NCBI GenBank assembly: GCA_964416175.1 | Contig: CAYQDF010000028.1 | Coordinates: forward strand, 1-33,006 | Direction: 5' to 3' | DNA from: CAYQDF01 sp964416175 | GTDB taxonomy: Bacteria; Chloroflexota; Anaerolineae; Anaerolineales; UBA4823 | Length of the DNA: 33,006 nt | Shown: piece by piece, positions 30,235-33,006 of the stretch | How the letters are laid out: every line of letters starts with the position of its first letter | Numbering within the stretch: the first letter of the stretch is position 1 | The notes under the pieces: model-generated | What the model was told of the DNA's origin: nothing | Seen by the model: the letters and a program-made list of their open reading frames with translations, nothing else | The model's database searches: none | Translations under genes and position numbers: made by a program

Positions 30235-31076
30235 AAGTGACTCTGTGGGGGACGCGCGGCTCGCTGGCTTCCCCGGGTCCCGACACGGTCCGCTTTGGAG
30301 GGAACACCGCGTGCGTCACAGTGGTGGGCAGCGCGGGGACGATGCTCGTGATGGACGCCGGGACAGGGATCCGCGGCCTGGGGTTGAGCCTGCCGGAAAG
30401 CATTGACCGCGCTTACATCCTGCTCACCCAGCTGCACATGGACCACATTCAGGGGCTGCCGTTTTTTGGGCCGCTGCGCCGGCGCGGGGTGAAAGTCGAT
30501 ATCTGGGGTCCTGCCAGCACGACGCTCAGCCTGAGGTCGCGGCTGATGCGCTACCTCTCCCCGCCCCTCTTCCCGGTCAGCCTGAGAGAGATCCTTTCCG
30601 ACCTGACCTTCAACGAGCTGCCGCACGGCGTCCTGGAGATCAACGAATTCAAAGTGACCGCGCAGCTGGTCATTCACCCCAATCCAACGCTCGGCTACCG
30701 GATCGAAGAGGCCGGGACCGTGGTGACATACATCCCCGATCACGAGCCCGCACTCAGCGGACCCACTTTCCCGCGCAGCGCGGAGTGGACCTCGGGGTAC
30801 GACCTGGCGGCCGGGGCCGACCTGCTGATCCACGACTCGCAGTACAACGACGAGATGTACCGAACACGAATGGGATACGGGCACAGTAGCCTCGGGCAGG
30901 CGATGCAGTTTGCCCGCCTCGCCAGCGTGAAGCGGTTCGTGCCCTTCCACCACGACCCCGTACACAGCGATGACCTGATCGACCGATTGATCGAAACGGC
31001 GATCGCTGAGCACCAGCCCTCCTTCGAAGTGATCCCCGGGAAGGAGGGCGCCACGGTTATCGTGAATTCTAAGTGA
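30231..31076 (+). CDS. MBL-fold metallo-hydrolase
   Basis: This 281-residue protein has the metallo-beta-lactamase fold of the RNase Z / PhnP-like type, starting MKVTLWGTRGSLASPGP, with GGNTACVTV and MDAGTGIRGLG. The zinc motif normally HxHxDH reads Q67-L-H69-M-D71-H72 here, so the first His is Gln (CAG) while the other residues remain. Later ligands appear present: GYGHSSLGQA, HDSQYND and PFHHDPVHSD. It may bind one metal only, or the Gln may substitute. The start overlaps the PAS gene stop (ATGA). The family commonly acts on phosphodiesters or cyclic nucleotides. It converges on the two-component genes, with 25 bases between. Confidence 0.85.
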   Translation: MKVTLWGTRGSLASPGPDTVRFGGNTACVTVVGSAGTMLVMDAGTGIRGLGLSLPESIDRAYILLTQLHMDHIQGLPFFGPLRRRGVKVDIWGPASTTLSLRSRLMRYLSPPLFPVSLREILSDLTFNELPHGVLEINEFKVTAQLVIHPNPTLGYRIEEAGTVVTYIPDHEPALSGPTFPRSAEWTSGYDLAAGADLLIHDSQYNDEMYRTRMGYGHSSLGQAMQFARLASVKRFVPFHHDPVHSDDLIDRLIETAIAEHQPSFEVIPGKEGATVIVNSK

Positions 31077-31101
31077 GCTCAATCCAGGCGTGCCTGGGAG
31101 A

Positions 31102-31761
31102 TCAGTGGGATCGCCGGGGGTGAAGCAGGCCGCATCGCACAGCATAAGCGACCAGGCTGGCCCTGTCCCCCAGGTTGAGTTTCTGGGATATCCTGAGCCG
31201 GTGCGTCTTGACCGTGTTCAAGCTCAGGTTGAGTTCCCGAGCGATCATGGCATTGGTCATTCCCTGGGCGATGAGGCCCAGGACTTCCCGTTCACGGGGG
31301 CTGAGCGGGTCTCCAGACAGCGGCCGGGGATGCGTCGTCAGATAGTCCCTCACTACCAATCCAGCCAGGCGAGGGGTCAAATAGATGCCGTCCTGACAGA
31401 CGGTCCGCAGAGCGAAAAGGAATTCCTCTTTATTCGCCCCTTTAAGCAGATAGCCGGCTGCCCCCGAGCGCAGCGCCTCGAAAAAGAAAGCCTCTTCTTC
31501 GTGCATCGTCAGGATCATGATCTTGGTCAGCGGATGCTCTTCCCGGATCCTGGCTGCAGCTTCCAGGCCGTTGAGTCCCGGCATGGTGATATCGAGCAGG
31601 ACCAGGTCAGGCCGGTGGCTGCGCGCCAGCCGGACAGCTTCTTCGCCGTTATCGGCCTGGGCGACCACTCTGAGATCCGGTTCCTCTTCCAGGAGGGAGA
31701 CCAGACCCTGGCGGACCAGGACGTGATCGTCGACGACCAGCAGGCGGATGTACTCCGTCAT
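31102..31761 (-). CDS. NarL/FixJ-family response regulator
   Basis: This 219-residue DNA-binding regulator has a receiver domain (~1-125) with the phosphoacceptor Asp in LVLLDITMPG, the acidic pair in LVVDDHVLV and a conserved Lys in GYLLKGANKEEF. A LuxR-type HTH follows (~150-215: LSPREREVLGLIAQGMTN, AMIARELNLSLNTVKTHRLR). Its ATG at 31761 overlaps the stop of the upstream histidine kinase (ATGA), so the pair is translated together. The target genes are not identifiable from the window. Confidence 0.95.
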   Translation of the reverse strand: MTEYIRLLVVDDHVLVRQGLVSLLEEEPDLRVVAQADNGEEAVRLARSHRPDLVLLDITMPGLNGLEAAARIREEHPLTKIMILTMHEEEAFFFEALRSGAAGYLLKGANKEEFLFALRTVCQDGIYLTPRLAGLVVRDYLTTHPRPLSGDPLSPREREVLGLIAQGMTNAMIARELNLSLNTVKTHRLRISQKLNLGDRASLVAYAVRCGLLHPRRSH

Positions 31762-33006
31762 GGGTCGGCCTCCCCGAATGAATCTGGTTCTTTCAGAGTT
31801 GTTGACGGAAAGCCAGGAACGGGATAGTCGCAGCGAGGGTTAACCGCCTCTTCACTGCCAGCGCGACCTTCGAGTGGGATCCGGACGATGACGGTTGTCC
31901 CGCGGCCCAGCTCGCTTTCGACGAAGACTTTTCCACCCACCAGCGAAGCTCGTTCGTGCATCCCCGCCAGTCCGAGCCTCAACGTCCGCCCATTCCTGTC
32001 TTTCGACCGCGATTGGTCAAAACCCAGACCATCGTCGCTGAGCGTCATGACGATCTCATCGGCGCATTTCTCCATCCGGACCGTGAAGGATTCCGCCCGG
32101 CTGTGGCGAACCGTGTTGCTGATTGCTTCCTGCGCGATCCGGAAGAGGATCGTCTCGACATCTCCTGGAAGTCGCTCCTCCAGACCGACCACTTCAAGCG
32201 AGACTTTGACGCCCAGAGGTCGAAGCGTGTGATCGATGATCCAGCCGAGCGCTGGGATCAGCCCGAGTTCATCCAGGACTCCCGGGCGCATGGCAGAGAT
32301 CACCCGCCGCAGGTTGATCAGAGCCTGGTCTGTCAGCGTCCGCAGGCTTTTGATCCGGGCGATTTCGTCTTCTGCCAGCCCTGAATTTACGCCAGCCAGC
32401 CGGTCCAGGTTCAACTCGATGGCGGTCAACAGCTGCCCGATCTCGTCGTGCAGCTCGCGGGAGATCCGGGCGCGCTCTTCCTCCTGAGCAGTGAGTACCC
32501 GGCGAAGCAGGAGCCGGGTGATCGACTGCTGGCGGCGCAGCGACTCGGTCTGCTCCTGGACGCGTGTTTCCAGCGTCGTGTTCCAGCTGGACAGCTCCGC
32601 GATATTGGCCAGCAGCTGGGCGCGCATCTTCTCCAGGGCTGAAGCCAGGGATGCGATTTCACCGCGCCCGGACAGGGTAAGCGGTCGGTGCAGCTCCCCG
32701 GCGGCGAATTCCTTGGCAGCGAGGGTCATCGCCCTGACCGGCCGCAAGAGCCGGCGCGTCCCGAATAAGGTGAGCGTCCACACCCCGACCAACGCCAGTG
32801 CGCCAAGCAGGACCAATCCCAGCCGCAGCTGGTTGAGGCTGGCGAATGTTTCGCTGTAATCCCCGCCGACTGCGACGCCCCAGGGAGCCTCCCCAAGGGG
32901 GGCAATGGCCATGACATGCAGCTCTCCCTTCTCCTCATCTTCCCATTCAAACTCAAACGGGACGTTTTCGACGACCGCCACGCCCTCAGCCAGGGCTTTC
33001 CGGTAA
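31758..33006 (-). CDS. NarL-type sensor histidine kinase (5' end outside window)
   Basis: This is the C-terminal ~415 residues of a membrane histidine kinase. The frame stays open to the window edge, so the start is missing. The visible part begins with the end of an extracellular sensor (dCache-like, with APLGEAPWGVAVGGDYSETF). A transmembrane helix follows (LGLVLLGALALVGVWTLTLF), then a HAMP linker, a coiled coil, the HisKA_3 dimerisation domain with the phosphoacceptor His in ISRELHDEIGQLL, and an ATPase domain with N box EAISNTVRHS, G box SDDGLGFD and GLAGMHERASLVGG. These are the standard features of the NarX/DesK class, which pairs with NarL-type regulators such as the gene that overlaps its end by four bases. 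An extracytoplasmic small-molecule signal is likely from the sensor type. Confidence 0.9.
   Translation of the reverse strand, partial: YRKALAEGVAVVENVPFEFEWEDEEKGELHVMAIAPLGEAPWGVAVGGDYSETFASLNQLRLGLVLLGALALVGVWTLTLFGTRRLLRPVRAMTLAAKEFAAGELHRPLTLSGRGEIASLASALEKMRAQLLANIAELSSWNTTLETRVQEQTESLRRQQSITRLLLRRVLTAQEEERARISRELHDEIGQLLTAIELNLDRLAGVNSGLAEDEIARIKSLRTLTDQALINLRRVISAMRPGVLDELGLIPALGWIIDHTLRPLGVKVSLEVVGLEERLPGDVETILFRIAQEAISNTVRHSRAESFTVRMEKCADEIVMTLSDDGLGFDQSRSKDRNGRTLRLGLAGMHERASLVGGKVFVESELGRGTTVIVRIPLEGRAGSEEAVNPRCDYPVPGFPSTTLKEPDSFGEADP

Overview
The window looks like a chromosome segment of a high-GC member of the Chloroflexota, most likely Anaerolineae. This is inferred from gene content: a TGS-type nucleoside kinase, a secreted Thr/Pro-repeat protein, a beta-propeller lipoprotein and a membrane GAF/HD-GYP protein. 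No rRNA or other marker gene is present to prove it. The sequence shows no phage, insertion-sequence transposase or CRISPR array. The only mobile DNA seen is a pair of small non-autonomous (MITE-like) elements.

Layout. (1) 1-6.1 kb, + strand: 3' end of gcvPB with a terminator, a nucleoside kinase of the uridine kinase family, an ACT-domain malic enzyme and a secreted M14 zinc carboxypeptidase. (2) 6.2-8.25 kb, - strand: a beta-propeller lipoprotein followed by a B3/B4-domain protein. (3) 8.5-9.9 kb: a promoter, MITE copy A and an MFS transporter. (4) 10-12.7 kb, - strand operon: RpiR/SIS regulator, FAH-family hydrolase, Thr/Pro-rich membrane-anchored protein. (5) 13-16 kb: a membrane GAF-GAF-HD-GYP protein converging on a secreted protein. 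(6) 16.5-26 kb: a nine-gene catabolic cluster on the + strand. It comprises a SorC-type regulator with a perfect palindromic operator, a sugar-phosphate isomerase/epimerase-like TIM barrel, a UPF0261 protein, a PEP-hydrolase-type TIM barrel, an Fmt-like formyltransferase, a divergent class II aldolase, and E2, E1-alpha and E1-beta of a 2-oxoacid/acetoin-type dehydrogenase. (7) 26-26.5 kb: a tiny transcription unit (strong promoter, ideal ribosome site, 22-codon ORF, terminator), then MITE copy B, then an attenuator-like leader. (8) 26.5-31.1 kb: rsgA overlapping an RNHCP-domain gene, a degenerate VWA gene, a DoxX-like membrane protein, tRNA-Val(UAC), and a PAS protein overlapping an MBL-fold hydrolase. 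(9) 31.1-33 kb, - strand: a NarL-type response regulator and its histidine kinase, whose 5' end runs off the window.

How the genes work together. The 16.5-26 kb cluster is the most interesting region. The UPF0261 and TIM-barrel genes, 1 bp apart, correspond to the two halves of the plant Tm-1 protein. They sit with an isomerase, an aldolase and a thiamine-diphosphate dehydrogenase under a sugar-responsive regulator. This suggests an undescribed route that breaks a sugar or sugar acid down to a 2-oxo compound and then to an acyl-CoA. No kinase, transporter or E3 is present in the window, so the substrate cannot be named. Several proteins lack canonical active-site residues: the aldolase (Asp and a zinc His), the VWA protein (MIDAS Ser) and the MBL protein (first motif His).

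Several promoters share an extended -10 form (TGn followed by TAnnnT). Two putative -10 boxes lie so close to the start codon that the mRNAs would be leaderless or nearly so. All identifications come from reading the sequence and recalling family motifs; no database search was run.
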